From the NCBI RefSeq assembly GCF_042666435.1, contig NZ_JBHTDC010000001.1, positions 1,240,001 through 1,304,000 of the forward strand: a stretch of DNA of 64,000 bases, in the 5' to 3' direction. The stretch's first letter is position 1. Each line of letters starts with the position of its first letter. The position numbers and the translations under genes are program-made. The notes under the pieces were generated by a model. It had not been told where the DNA came from. It saw only the letters and a list, made by a program, of their open reading frames with translations, and did no database searches. Below are positions 35,647-46,940 of this stretch, piece after piece. This DNA is from Allosphingosinicella sp042666435 (GTDB lineage: Bacteria > Pseudomonadota > Alphaproteobacteria > Sphingomonadales > Sphingomonadaceae).

Positions 35647-37206
35647 CTACTCCCATTCGATCGTGCCCGGCGGTTTCGACGTATAATCATACACCACCCG
35701 GTTGATGCCCTTGACCTCGTTGATGATGCGCGTCGCGCAGCGCGAAAGGAAGGCGGCGTCGAACGGGTAGATGTCGGCGGTCATGCCATCGGTCGAGGTG
35801 ACGGCGCGCAGCGCGCAGACATATTCGTAGGTGCGGTGGTCGCCCATCACGCCGACGGTGCGGACCGGCAGCAGCACCGCGAACGCCTGCCAGATCGCGT
35901 CGTAGAGGCCGGCGTTGCGGATCTCCTCCAGATAGATGGCGTCGGCCTTGCGCAGGATGTCGCAGCGTTCCTTGGTGACTTCGCCCGGGATGCGGATGGC
36001 GAGGCCGGGCCCCGGAAACGGGTGGCGGCCGACGAAGGCGTCGGGAAGCCCCAGCTCGCGGCCGAGCTCGCGCACCTCGTCCTTGAACAATTCGCGCAAG
36101 GGCTCGACCAGCTTCATGTTCATGCGCTCGGGCAGGCCCCCGACATTATGGTGGCTCTTGATCGTCACCGAGGGACCGCCGGTGAAGCTGACGCTCTCGA
36201 TCACGTCGGGATAGAGCGTGCCTTGGGCCAGAAAATCGGCGCCGCCGATCTTCTTCGCCTCCTCCTCGAACACCTCGACAAAGGTCTTGCCGATGAACTT
36301 GCGCTTGGCTTCGGGATCGGTGACGCCGGCGAGACCGTTCAGGAACAGGGTCTCCGCGTCGACGTGGACCAGCGGAATATTGTAGGCGCCCCGGAAGAGG
36401 CTCACGACCTGCTCGGCCTCGCTGGCCCGCATCAGCCCGTGATCGACGAACACGCAGGTCAATTGGTCGCCGATCGCCTCGTGGATCAGCACCGCGGCGA
36501 CCGCGCTGTCGACTCCGCCCGAAAGCCCGCAAATCACCTTGCCGTCGCCGACCTGTTCGCGGATCTCGGCGATCTTGGCTTCCCGGAATTCGGCCATCGT
36601 CCAGTCGCCCGGCAGGCCGCAGACGTGGCGGACGAAATTGGCGAGCAACTTGCCGCCGTCGGGCGTGTGGACCACCTCGGGGTGGAACATCAGGCTGTAG
36701 AAGCGCCGCGCCTCGTCGGTCGCCACCGCATAAGGCGCGCCTTCGGAACGGGCGACGACGCTGAAACCTTCCGGCAGCGCTTCGACCCGGTCGCCATGGC
36801 TCATCCACACCTGGTGGAGTTCGCCCGCTTTCCACAGCCCGTCGAACAGAGCCGATTCGCCGCAAATCTCAATGAAGGCCCGGCCGAATTCGCGGCTGTC
36901 GGAAGGGGCGACCCTGCCGCCCAACTGGTGCGCCATGGTTTGCTGGCCGTAGCAGATGGCGAGGATCGGCAGCCCGGCGTCGAACAGATGCTGCGGGGCG
37001 CGGGGGCTGTCGTCCCACATCACCGAGGACGGGCCGCCCGAAAGGATGATGCCCTTGGGCTTCAATCGCGCGAACGCCTCGTCGGCGGCGTTGAAGGGGG
37101 CGATTTCGCTATAGACCCCCGCCTCGCGCACGCGGCGGGCGATGAGCTGGGTCACCTGGCTGCCGAAATCGACAATCAGGATGGAATCAGTCGGCTGGAC
37201 GGTCAT
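35647..37206 (-). CDS. guaA: GMP synthase (glutamine-hydrolysing)
   Basis: A 519-residue enzyme of purine synthesis converting XMP to GMP with glutamine and ATP. Class I amidotransferase half: nucleophile C85 in AICYGQQTMA, with the His-Glu pair in MFHPEVVHT. Synthase half: ATP pyrophosphatase P-loop GLSGGVDSAV, followed by the dimerisation domain ending TSKPPGTIEWE. The ATG at 37206 is used; an in-frame TTG 24 bases earlier lacks support. Confidence 0.97.
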   Translation of the reverse strand: MTVQPTDSILIVDFGSQVTQLIARRVREAGVYSEIAPFNAADEAFARLKPKGIILSGGPSSVMWDDSPRAPQHLFDAGLPILAICYGQQTMAHQLGGRVAPSDSREFGRAFIEICGESALFDGLWKAGELHQVWMSHGDRVEALPEGFSVVARSEGAPYAVATDEARRFYSLMFHPEVVHTPDGGKLLANFVRHVCGLPGDWTMAEFREAKIAEIREQVGDGKVICGLSGGVDSAVAAVLIHEAIGDQLTCVFVDHGLMRASEAEQVVSLFRGAYNIPLVHVDAETLFLNGLAGVTDPEAKRKFIGKTFVEVFEEEAKKIGGADFLAQGTLYPDVIESVSFTGGPSVTIKSHHNVGGLPERMNMKLVEPLRELFKDEVRELGRELGLPDAFVGRHPFPGPGLAIRIPGEVTKERCDILRKADAIYLEEIRNAGLYDAIWQAFAVLLPVRTVGVMGDHRTYEYVCALRAVTSTDGMTADIYPFDAAFLSRCATRIINEVKGINRVVYDYTSKPPGTIEWE

Positions 37207-37293
37207 GGATGAAGGAGCTTCCGCGGGCAAAAAGAATGCGCGCGAGCCCTAAGGCCCGCGCGCATCCCTGTCCAGCAATCCGCCGCGACCCTG

Positions 37294-37779
37294 TCAGACG
37301 CGGAACTGGACAATCCGGCCGCCCTGCGCGTGGCAGGTGAAGCCCTCGCGGTCGATATCGTAGCGGCGACCGCCCCAGCGGCCATAATCATAGTCCGGCA
37401 CGTCGATCCGGCCACGCACCCGGAAGGTGGCGTAATCGCGGCGATCGACGTCGGTGATGGTCACGCGATGGCCGTAGCGTCGCGCTTCGCGGCCGCAGGC
37501 ATTGACCGCGGCACGGGCACCGCCGCGGCGATAGCCCTGATTATAGCCGCGTCCGTAATAGCCGCGGTTATAATAGCCATCGTTGCCGTCAAGCGCGTCG
37601 ATGGCGAGCGCCACACCGCCCAGGATCGCGACGCCGGCGGCGACGTCGCCGAGATCGATGTCGTCGTCGCGGTCATAATAGCCGCGATCATAATATTGCG
37701 CCTGAGCCGGCGATGCGGCGGCGAGGGCGGCCACGCCGACCGCGGCGGCGCCGGTCATGACTTTGAAAAGCTTCTTCAT
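37294..37779 (-). CDS. Exported Tyr/Gly/Arg-rich protein
   Basis: A 161-residue protein with a clear signal peptide (MKKLFKVMTGAAAVGVAALA, cleaved at AQA). The mature N-terminus repeats tyrosine-rich units (YYDRGYYDRDDD, YYNRGYYGRGY), followed by a conserved-looking C-terminal domain with CGREARRYGHRVTITDVDRR and a second Cys (GFTCHAQGG), suggesting one disulfide. Such proteins are common in sphingomonads; the function is unknown. AAGGAGG precedes the ATG. It is divergent from gyrB. Confidence 0.75.
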   Translation of the reverse strand: MKKLFKVMTGAAAVGVAALAAASPAQAQYYDRGYYDRDDDIDLGDVAAGVAILGGVALAIDALDGNDGYYNRGYYGRGYNQGYRRGGARAAVNACGREARRYGHRVTITDVDRRDYATFRVRGRIDVPDYDYGRWGGRRYDIDREGFTCHAQGGRIVQFRV

Positions 37780-38049
37780 GGCAACCTCCTTTTCGTCCTG
37801 ACCGCATCACAACGGCCATACCGGCCCTTTTCTACCAAGGCCGCTCTGACCCGAGGCTGAACCTCCCGTCGCCGGCTGTTCAGGAAAAGTGGCCGCCGCG
37901 CGGCCCACTTACGTGGCGCGGGCAGCGCTTTTCTGGAGGCCGGCGGCGGGTTTTCCATTCCTGCACGGCCAAACGAAAGCAGGCGGGATCGAATCACGGA
38001 AGCGGCGGGGAAAGGGGCTTATTTCCTTGGGAATTCGCGCATGCCTCGC

Positions 38050-38057
38050 TATATAAT
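38050..38057 (+). promoter_or_regulatory. Candidate -10 box immediately before gyrB
   Basis: TATATAAT ends 4 bases before the ATG at 38062, a distance that would place the transcription start at or near the start codon. A -35 match is poor (TTGGGA at 38027-38032, 19-bp spacer). No ribosome-binding site precedes the ATG. The reading is tentative. Confidence 0.35.
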
Positions 38058-38061
38058 CGGC

Positions 38062-40554
<2,493 letters not shown>

Positions 40555-40563
40555 AGGCGGCGC

Positions 40564-41736
40564 TTATTGCGTCTGGAGGGACGGCATAAGCTTGAGGACC
40601 TCCTCCACCGGCAGCGCCTCGATCCGGCCCCGATGCCCCGCCATCGCCTCGGCCTGGAACAGCGAATTGAGCACCGCTTCCTCCGTCGCCTCGACCGTCG
40701 CCTGGAAGAGCGGCGAGACGATGTCGTTGGGGGCTTTCGGATAGGCGCTCACCGCGCCACGCCGTTCGGGCGTCCGTCGCACGCCTTGGTGGGTGGAGAA
40801 GGCGACGGCATAATCGCCCGAGCCATTGGTGATGGGGGAGCCGGTGCGGGCGATGCCGAGGAAGGCGCGGCGGGCGAGGCGTTCGAGGTTGCGGTCGGAG
40901 AGCGGGGCGTCGGTGGCGACGACGACGATCACCGAGCCGTCGCCGCTCGCCGACGAGAGCTCATCCTTCAGATAATAGCGCCCGAGCGCTTCGCCGACGC
41001 GCGAGCCGTCGACGATGAGCGCGCCGCCATAATTGCTCTGCACCAACACCCCTATCGTCCAGCCGCCGCGATGCGCGGGCAGTCGGCGCGAGCTGGTTCC
41101 GATGCCGCCTTTCCAGCCGAAGGCGATGGTGCCGGTGCCGGCGCCGACCGCGCCCTCAGCCACCGGGCCTTCGCGCGCCGCCTCGATGGCGGCGACGGCA
41201 TCGGCCTTGGTGACGCGGCGGGCACGGATGTCGTTGAGCCAGCCGTCATTGGTCTCGCCGACAACGGCATTGACCGAGCGCGCCTCCTCGTTGCCCGGCC
41301 GGGCAAGGGTCCATTCGATCGCGCCGGCCGCCGCCTCGGGAACCGAAAGCGTATTGGTGAGGAGGATCGGAGTCTCGATCTCGCCGAGCTCCATGATCTG
41401 GGTCGAGCCCATGAACTTGCCATAGCCATTGGCGACCGCGAAGCCGGCGGGGACCTTGTCCTGGTAGAGATTGCCGCCGTGCGGCAGCACCGCCGTCACG
41501 CCCGTGCGCACCGCCGCTCCCTCGATCAAAGTGACATGGCCGACCTCGACGCCCGCGACGTCGGTGATGGCGTTGAGCGGCCCTGGGGCGAGTATGCCGA
41601 TCCTGATTCCGGCTTCGCGCGCCCGGGGGCGTTCGGCGGCGGCGGCGGCGGAGGCGGCGGTCACGGCGAGCGCCGACAGGGCGGAGAGGCGGAATGCGAA
41701 GGACATCGCCTTCGTCTGCCAGCGCCGCGAAGACAT
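40564..41736 (-). CDS. DmpA/P1-family aminopeptidase (S58), exported
   Basis: A 390-residue self-processing Ntn-type hydrolase of the L-aminopeptidase/D-esterase family, with a signal peptide (LSALSALAVTAASAAAAAE). The mature part begins with AGIRIGILAPGPLNAITDVA. The predicted autocleavage site is Gly-Ser in GDGSVIVVVATDAP, whose serine becomes the nucleophile. Conserved segments KGGIGTSSR and VLVQSNYGG are present. Start choice is unsure: ATG 41763 overlaps the upstream gene, 41736 is used here, and 41706 is possible. Last gene of the rnd-lpt-rpoN run; function in peptide turnover inferred. Confidence 0.85.
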   Translation of the reverse strand: MSSRRWQTKAMSFAFRLSALSALAVTAASAAAAAERPRAREAGIRIGILAPGPLNAITDVAGVEVGHVTLIEGAAVRTGVTAVLPHGGNLYQDKVPAGFAVANGYGKFMGSTQIMELGEIETPILLTNTLSVPEAAAGAIEWTLARPGNEEARSVNAVVGETNDGWLNDIRARRVTKADAVAAIEAAREGPVAEGAVGAGTGTIAFGWKGGIGTSSRRLPAHRGGWTIGVLVQSNYGGALIVDGSRVGEALGRYYLKDELSSASGDGSVIVVVATDAPLSDRNLERLARRAFLGIARTGSPITNGSGDYAVAFSTHQGVRRTPERRGAVSAYPKAPNDIVSPLFQATVEATEEAVLNSLFQAEAMAGHRGRIEALPVEEVLKLMPSLQTQ

Positions 41737-41755
41737 GACAACGGCACCGCCTTCC

Positions 41756-42541
41756 TCATCCATCGGCGCGCGCGAGTATCTCCTCGGCGACGCGGTGCGT
41801 GCGTTCGTTGTCGACGTCGATGGCGAGGCGGCCGTCGGTGACGAGCATCGGCTTGATGCGGACGCGGAAGCGGCGGGAGATGTGGCGGAACATGCCGTGG
41901 ATCGTCTCGAGCCCGAAGCGGAAACGGATGAGGTTCATCACCCCGAACGCCTTGACGATCCGTCCCGGCCTTTTGGCGAACTGGCCGCCCTCGCGGAAGC
42001 TCTCGGTCGCGCGCAGCGCCTGTTCGCTCCCCAGCCAGAACAGGTTGCAGTTGGAATAACCGCCGCCGCGCACTTCGTAGAAGCGGCGCTGGCCGTCGGG
42101 ATGGGCGGCGAGGATGTCTGTTTTCTCGGCGACCACGACGATCGCGTCCGCCTCCCCCTTCGCGCCCTCGGCGATGAGGTCGTGAAGCACGTCGCCGGTC
42201 ATCAGCACATTGTCTGCGGTGGTGATGATGAGCGGGAAGCCGGAGACCTGGCTCGCGGCGACGATGCTGTCGACGATCTGGTATCGCGCCTCGACCGGAG
42301 TCAGACGGCCGGCGGCATGCAGGCGCGCAACGGTCGGCTCGTCGGCCACGGCCGCGAAATCCTCGACCGACAGGAACAAATCGACCTCCGGGCAGGCCTC
42401 GGCGGCGGTCCTGAGGACGCGCCCCACCATCGCCTCTCCGCGCACCGGGACCAGACATTTATGGGTGACGCCGGCGGCCTCGGCGAGCGGGTCGAGCGTG
42501 GCCGAACGGCGTCCGGCGAGAACCAGTATCTTGGTGGTCAT
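41756..42541 (-). CDS. Nucleotidyltransferase family protein (MobA-like)
   Basis: A 261-residue protein with a GT-A-type nucleotidyltransferase start, TKILVLAGRRSATLDPLAEA, followed by KCLVPVRGEAMVGRVL and the metal-binding TTADNVLMTGDVL. The G-rich P-loop region is GRRSATLDP rather than the classic GxSxRMG. Substrate is unknown; sugar or cofactor activation is possible. It starts 25 bp downstream of rpoN and its stop is close to the peptidase start, consistent with an operon. Confidence 0.7.
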   Translation of the reverse strand: MTTKILVLAGRRSATLDPLAEAAGVTHKCLVPVRGEAMVGRVLRTAAEACPEVDLFLSVEDFAAVADEPTVARLHAAGRLTPVEARYQIVDSIVAASQVSGFPLIITTADNVLMTGDVLHDLIAEGAKGEADAIVVVAEKTDILAAHPDGQRRFYEVRGGGYSNCNLFWLGSEQALRATESFREGGQFAKRPGRIVKAFGVMNLIRFRFGLETIHGMFRHISRRFRVRIKPMLVTDGRLAIDVDNERTHRVAEEILARADG

Positions 42542-42566
42542 AGGCCCCAGGTCATTCCGCGACCGC

Positions 42567-44084
42567 CTAGGCGGCGCGATTGCCGATCGCCTTGTGGCGC
42601 CGGCGCTGGACCGACGAACCGATCCCCAGCGCCTCGCGATACTTGGCGACGGTGCGCCGCGCAATATCGAACCCCCTGGCGCGGAGCAGGTCGACCAGTT
42701 GGTCGTCGGACAGGATGGCGCGGACATCCTCCGCCGCGATCAGGGTCTTGATGTGGCTCTTCACCGCCTCGGCCGAGACGGCGTCGCCGCCGTCGGCGCT
42801 CTGGATGCCGCTGGTGAAGAAATATTTGAGCTCGTAGAGACCGCGGTCGCAGGACAGATATTTGTTCGACGTGACCCGGCTGACGGTCGATTCGTGCATG
42901 CCGATCGCCTCGGCGACGGTGCGCAGGGTGAGCGGGCGGAGGTGCGCGACGCCGCGCCGGAAGAAAGCGTCCTGCTGCTTCACGATCTCCGTCGACACCT
43001 TGACGATGGTCCGCGCCCGCTGGTCCAGCGCCTTCAACAGCCAGTTGGCGCTGGCGAGGCATTCGGACAGCCACGCTTTCGATTGCTTGTCCTGCGCGCC
43101 GCCCGAAAGCTCGGTATAATAGCTGCGGTTGACGAGGAGGCGCGGCAGGGTCGCGCCATTGAGCTCGATCGCCCAGCCATGGCCGCGGCGGGCGACGAAC
43201 ACGTCGGGCACGATCGCATCGACGCGCTCGCTTTGGCCGAACCGGCAGCCGGGCTTGGGATCGTAGGCGCGCAGTTCGCGCACCATGTCGCCCAGATCCT
43301 CGTCGTCGACGCCGCAGATCCGCCGCAACGCGGCGAAATTGCCTGTCGCGAGATAATCGAGATTGTCGATCAGCCGCGCCATCGCCGGATCGTAGCGGTC
43401 GGCGTCCTTCGCCTGGAGCGCGAGGCATTCGGCGAGCGAGCGGGCGCCGACGCCGGCGGGGTCGAAGCCCTGGATGACGGCGAGCACCCGCTCGACATCC
43501 GCGAGTGGCACGCCGAGGCGCTGCGCCAGTTCCAGCACGGGGGCGAGAAAATAGCCGGTTTCGTCGATCTGCTCGATCAGCCGGCCCGCGACGATCAGGT
43601 CGGTGCCGGCGAGGCAGGCGCCGGCCTGGGCGAGCAAATGCTCGTGGAGCGAAATATCCTCGCTGGCGAAGCTGTCATAATCGGGCGCCTCGCCGGAGGC
43701 CGATCCGCCCCCGCCCAACCCTTCGAGGCCGAGGCCGCCGTCGAGGCCGCGCATGCTGTCGGCGGCGCTGTCCTGATGAAAATCCTCGCTGTCATAGTTG
43801 ACGTCGAGGGGCGCGTCGCGCTCGGCGTCGCCGGACTGGACGAGCAGGTCGATGGTCTCGGCCTGCTCGCCATCCTGCGACACGGTCTCCAGCTCGGTGG
43901 ACTCGCCATCGGCTGCCTCGTCGCCGCCGCCGCTGTCGAGCAGCGGGTTCTTCTCCAGCTCCTCGGCGATGAAGCCCTCGATTTCCAGGTTGGACAGCGC
44001 CAGCAGCCTGATCGCCTGCTGGAGCTGCGGCGTCATCACCAGCGACTGGCTCTGGCGCAGATCGAGGCGGGGACCCAGACCCAT
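42567..44084 (-). CDS. rpoN: RNA polymerase sigma-54 factor
   Basis: A 505-residue sigma factor for -24/-12 promoters. Region I: LRQSQSLVMTPQLQQAIRLL. Region II is acidic (TELETVSQDGEQAET). The core-binding region and HTH precede the C-terminal RpoN box ARRTVAKYRE. The start is 2 bp after the lptB stop. Sigma-54 controls nitrogen and other functions with enhancer-binding activators, none of which is encoded here. Confidence 0.97.
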   Translation of the reverse strand: MGLGPRLDLRQSQSLVMTPQLQQAIRLLALSNLEIEGFIAEELEKNPLLDSGGGDEAADGESTELETVSQDGEQAETIDLLVQSGDAERDAPLDVNYDSEDFHQDSAADSMRGLDGGLGLEGLGGGGSASGEAPDYDSFASEDISLHEHLLAQAGACLAGTDLIVAGRLIEQIDETGYFLAPVLELAQRLGVPLADVERVLAVIQGFDPAGVGARSLAECLALQAKDADRYDPAMARLIDNLDYLATGNFAALRRICGVDDEDLGDMVRELRAYDPKPGCRFGQSERVDAIVPDVFVARRGHGWAIELNGATLPRLLVNRSYYTELSGGAQDKQSKAWLSECLASANWLLKALDQRARTIVKVSTEIVKQQDAFFRRGVAHLRPLTLRTVAEAIGMHESTVSRVTSNKYLSCDRGLYELKYFFTSGIQSADGGDAVSAEAVKSHIKTLIAAEDVRAILSDDQLVDLLRARGFDIARRTVAKYREALGIGSSVQRRRHKAIGNRAA

Positions 44085-44086
44085 GG

Positions 44087-44866
44087 CTACAAGGCGAAGC
44101 TCTCGCCGAGATAGAGGCGGCGGACATTCTCGTCCGCGACCAGGGCTCCGGGGTTGCCGGCGAACAGGACCTGGCCATCGTAGATGATCGCCGCGCGATC
44201 GACGAGGTCGAGCGTCTCGCGCACATTGTGGTCGGTGATGAGGACGCCGATGTCGCGTTTCTTGAGCTCCAAGACGAGGTCGCGGATATCGGCGATCGAG
44301 ATGGGGTCGATGCCCGCGAACGGCTCGTCGAGCAGCATGATCGACGGATCGGCCGCGAGCGCGCGGGCGATCTCGCAGCGCCGCCGCTCGCCGCCCGACA
44401 GCGCCATCGCCGGGGCGTCGCGCAGCCGCTCAATGTGGAACTCGCCGAGCAATTGCTCGAGCCGGGCCTCGCGCACCTTGCGGTCGGGCTCGGCCACTTC
44501 GAGCACCGCCATGATGTTCTGGCTGACGGTGAGGCCGCGGAAGATCGAGGTCTCCTGCGGCAGATAGCCGAGGCCAAGAATGGCCCGGCGGTACATGGGA
44601 AGGCCGGTAATGTCGTCGCCATCGAGCAGGATGCGGCCGCTGTCGGGCTTCACCAGCCCCATGATCGAATAGAAGCAGGTCGTCTTGCCGGCGCCGTTGG
44701 GGCCGAGCAGGCCGACCACCTCGCCGCGCTCGACGTGGAGCGACACGTCCGACAGCACCACCTTCTTGTCGTAGGATTTGGCGATCGAGATCACCGAAAG
44801 GCCGCGATCGACATGCGCGATCGCCGCCTCGTCCTCCGGCCTGTCGAGAAGTGCCGTATCGTTCAT
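44087..44866 (-). CDS. lptB: LPS export ABC transporter ATPase
   Basis: A 259-residue ATPase that powers lipopolysaccharide transport with LptFG/LptC. Walker A GPNGAGKTT, signature LSGGERRR, Walker B IMLLDEPFAGIDP and H-loop TDHNVRE are all intact. An N-terminal extension of ~28 acidic residues precedes the domain. The ATG at 44866 follows a GGAGG-type site. rpoN lies immediately downstream. Confidence 0.95.
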   Translation of the reverse strand: MNDTALLDRPEDEAAIAHVDRGLSVISIAKSYDKKVVLSDVSLHVERGEVVGLLGPNGAGKTTCFYSIMGLVKPDSGRILLDGDDITGLPMYRRAILGLGYLPQETSIFRGLTVSQNIMAVLEVAEPDRKVREARLEQLLGEFHIERLRDAPAMALSGGERRRCEIARALAADPSIMLLDEPFAGIDPISIADIRDLVLELKKRDIGVLITDHNVRETLDLVDRAAIIYDGQVLFAGNPGALVADENVRRLYLGESFAL

Positions 44867-44942
44867 GCCTGCTCCGCCTCCCACGGCTCCAACTTAAGGC
44901 ACCCGAACCGCCGGCTCAACTGGCAAGATTCATGCATGGCTT

Positions 44943-44965
44943 AAAAAAGGCGGGCGCGCGGCGCC
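44943..44965 (-). terminator. Possible attenuator/terminator between lptA and lptB
   Basis: A 5-bp stem, GGCGC and GCGCC with a CGC loop (44953-44965), is followed after 4 nt by six T in the minus direction (44948-44943). It lies in the 145-bp lptA-lptB gap and could reduce read-through to lptB and rpoN. The stem is short. Confidence 0.35.
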
Positions 44966-45011
44966 GCTGCAACAGTCAGCCGGCGGCGACAAAGGTCCGC
45001 CGATCAAGGGT

Positions 45012-45569
45012 TTAATCGTTGCGCTGGGGAACAGTGAAGGTGCCGGTGACGCGGCCGTCCTCGCCGCTGGTCGTGCCGGGGGCGGCGCCGGCGGCGCTGC
45101 CGTCCATCACCGCGCGGCCGGTGTCGAGATCGAGCACCAGTCGGCCGCCGCGCACCTGCGAGGCGCCGCGGGTCAACGTGACGCCGCCGAGCATGGTGAT
45201 GACCCGATTGTTGAGATCGTAGATGGCGAACTGGCCGCGCGCCGTTTCCGACGGGCTGCGTACGGTGACGCCGCCGCTCGCATCTATCCGCTGAATCTCG
45301 ATGCCGCCCGTATCCGCATACGCCACCGTCAGCCGCGCCGCGTCGAGGTTGAGATCGCCCTGGCGGACCTGAACATTACCCGAGAAGATCGCCCGGTCGG
45401 CGCGGTCCTGGACTTCGATACGGTCGGCCGCGACGTCGACGGGGGCGTTGGTATTGTGCCCGCGCAGGGCCGAGGTGGCGTCCTGACCCAAAGCCGGCTG
45501 GCTTCCCACCAGCGCCAGGGCAAGCGCGCCCGCGCCGACCAGTTTCGCGAAATCCCTCATCGCGCTCAT
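45012..45569 (-). CDS. lptA: LPS export periplasmic bridge protein
   Basis: A 185-residue OstA-like protein with a signal peptide (GAGALALALVGSQPALGQ). The beta-jellyroll core reads VDVAADRIEVQDRADRAIFS, GNVQVRQGDLNLDAARLTV and MLGGVTLTRGASQVRG. It forms the periplasmic bridge of the LPS machine. Its ATG overlaps the lptC stop by four bases. Confidence 0.93.
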   Translation of the reverse strand: MSAMRDFAKLVGAGALALALVGSQPALGQDATSALRGHNTNAPVDVAADRIEVQDRADRAIFSGNVQVRQGDLNLDAARLTVAYADTGGIEIQRIDASGGVTVRSPSETARGQFAIYDLNNRVITMLGGVTLTRGASQVRGGRLVLDLDTGRAVMDGSAAGAAPGTTSGEDGRVTGTFTVPQRND

Positions 45570-46204
45570 CTGATGCCGCCTTGCACGATATGCAAGCGGG
45601 CGTTGCCGCTCAGCGTCACCGTCCTGTCCGAGATGTCGGCGACGAGCCGGTTCGCGGAAAAGCGGCCGAGCGGCATCCGGCCCTCGACGCGATCGTCGCT
45701 CACGATCGTCCGGCTGTTGAGGTCGACCGCGACGTCGCTTGTCTCGAGCCGGTACCCGTCGGCGGCGGTGAGCAGAATCGGGCCGATCACGTTTACCGTC
45801 TCGGTCTCCAGATTGTAGCGGCCCTTGTCGGCACTGATCGTCGCCGGGCCGCTTTCGAGACCGATCCGGGCGCTCATGCCGAGCACGTCGACGATCGGGT
45901 CGCGCGAGGTCGCCTGCACGGCCGAGCGGGCTTCGATCGTGAACGGCCGGCCCCGGTCGTCCTGGCCCCGATAGAGAGCCGTCTGGACACGCATCCGCTC
46001 CTTGGCGAGGGCGACCTTGTTCTTGTCGAGGATGAAGCTGATCTCGCGCCCGCTGCTGAGCGGCGCCAAGGCGAGATAGGCCATCAGCACGCCGATCAGC
46101 ACCGGGAGGGCGAGCTTCAGCAGCCGCACGACCCGGTCGTGGGCGCCGCCGGGCGCGGCCCAGCCCTGCTTGCGGACTCGTTCGCGCTCGGCGAGCTCAG
46201 ACAT
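45566..46204 (-). CDS. lptC: LPS export inner-membrane protein
   Basis: A 212-residue bitopic protein with one membrane helix (VRLLKLALPVLIGVLMAYLA, residues ~26-45) and a periplasmic beta-rich domain. It hands LPS to LptA. It overlaps rnd by eight bases and lptA by four, giving tight coupling. Confidence 0.92.
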   Translation of the reverse strand: MSELAERERVRKQGWAAPGGAHDRVVRLLKLALPVLIGVLMAYLALAPLSSGREISFILDKNKVALAKERMRVQTALYRGQDDRGRPFTIEARSAVQATSRDPIVDVLGMSARIGLESGPATISADKGRYNLETETVNVIGPILLTAADGYRLETSDVAVDLNSRTIVSDDRVEGRMPLGRFSANRLVADISDRTVTLSGNARLHIVQGGIR

Positions 46205-46814
46205 GGGCGAAGATGTCGACCTCGGGCCAGCCGGCGAGATCGAGCAGCGCGCGATGGGGCAGGAAATCGAAGCAGGCCTGGGCCAGTCGCATCCGCCCCT
46301 CGCGCTCCAGCCGCTCGTCGAGCTTCTCCTTGAGGCCATGGAGATAACGGACGTCGGACGCGGCATAATCCTTCTGCGCGTCGCTCAGCTCGGGCGCGCC
46401 CCAGTCCGAGGTCTGCTGCTGCTTGGAAATCTCCTGGCCGAGCAGTTCGCGCACCAGCTCCTTGAGGCCGTGCCGGTCGGTATAGGTGCGGATCAGCCGC
46501 GACGCCGTCTTGGTGCAGTAAACGGGCTCCGCCATCACGCCCAGATAGGCGCGGATCGAGGCGAGGTCGAAGCGGGCGAAATGATAGAGTTTGAGCCGCG
46601 CCGGATCGGCGAGCACGGCCTTGAGGTTGGGGGCCGCATAGTCGCTGCGCGGCGCGAAGCGGACGAGATGCTCGTCGCCGCGGCCGTCGGCGATCTGGAC
46701 GAGGCAGAGCCGGTCGCGGCCCAGCTGAAGCCCCATCGTCTCGGTATCGACGGCGACGGGTCCCGGGGCGAGCGCGCCCTCCGGCAGATCTTCTTCATGG
46801 AAATAGATGGTCAT
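46197..46814 (-). CDS. rnd: Ribonuclease D-type 3'-5' exonuclease
   Basis: A 205-residue DEDD exonuclease. Motif 1 VAVDTETMGL (D and E), motif 2 FARFDLASI and motif 3 YAASDVRYL (Y and D) are intact. It lacks the HRDC domains of E. coli RNase D, as many alphaproteobacterial short forms do. It would trim tRNA or other RNA 3' ends. First gene of the lpt run; divergent from the DUF808 gene. Confidence 0.9.
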   Translation of the reverse strand: MTIYFHEEDLPEGALAPGPVAVDTETMGLQLGRDRLCLVQIADGRGDEHLVRFAPRSDYAAPNLKAVLADPARLKLYHFARFDLASIRAYLGVMAEPVYCTKTASRLIRTYTDRHGLKELVRELLGQEISKQQQTSDWGAPELSDAQKDYAASDVRYLHGLKEKLDERLEREGRMRLAQACFDFLPHRALLDLAGWPEVDIFAHV

Positions 46815-46940
46815 TCGCTTCGCATAGGCGAAAGGCCCTGGCGGCTCAATCCGGGGTTGCGCCTTCGCGGCCGGCGCGGGCTTGATCGGAGCGCCGGAGC
46901 CCGTAACAGGGGCGATACCGCCAAACAGGGGAACGGATTC

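Noticed and set aside
35836..37212. 458-codon plus-strand frame opposite guaA
   Set aside because: Antisense shadow of guaA.
42500..44900. Search for sigma-54 (-24/-12) promoters near rpoN
   Set aside because: No convincing TGGCAC-N5-TTGC match was found by eye in the intergenic gaps.
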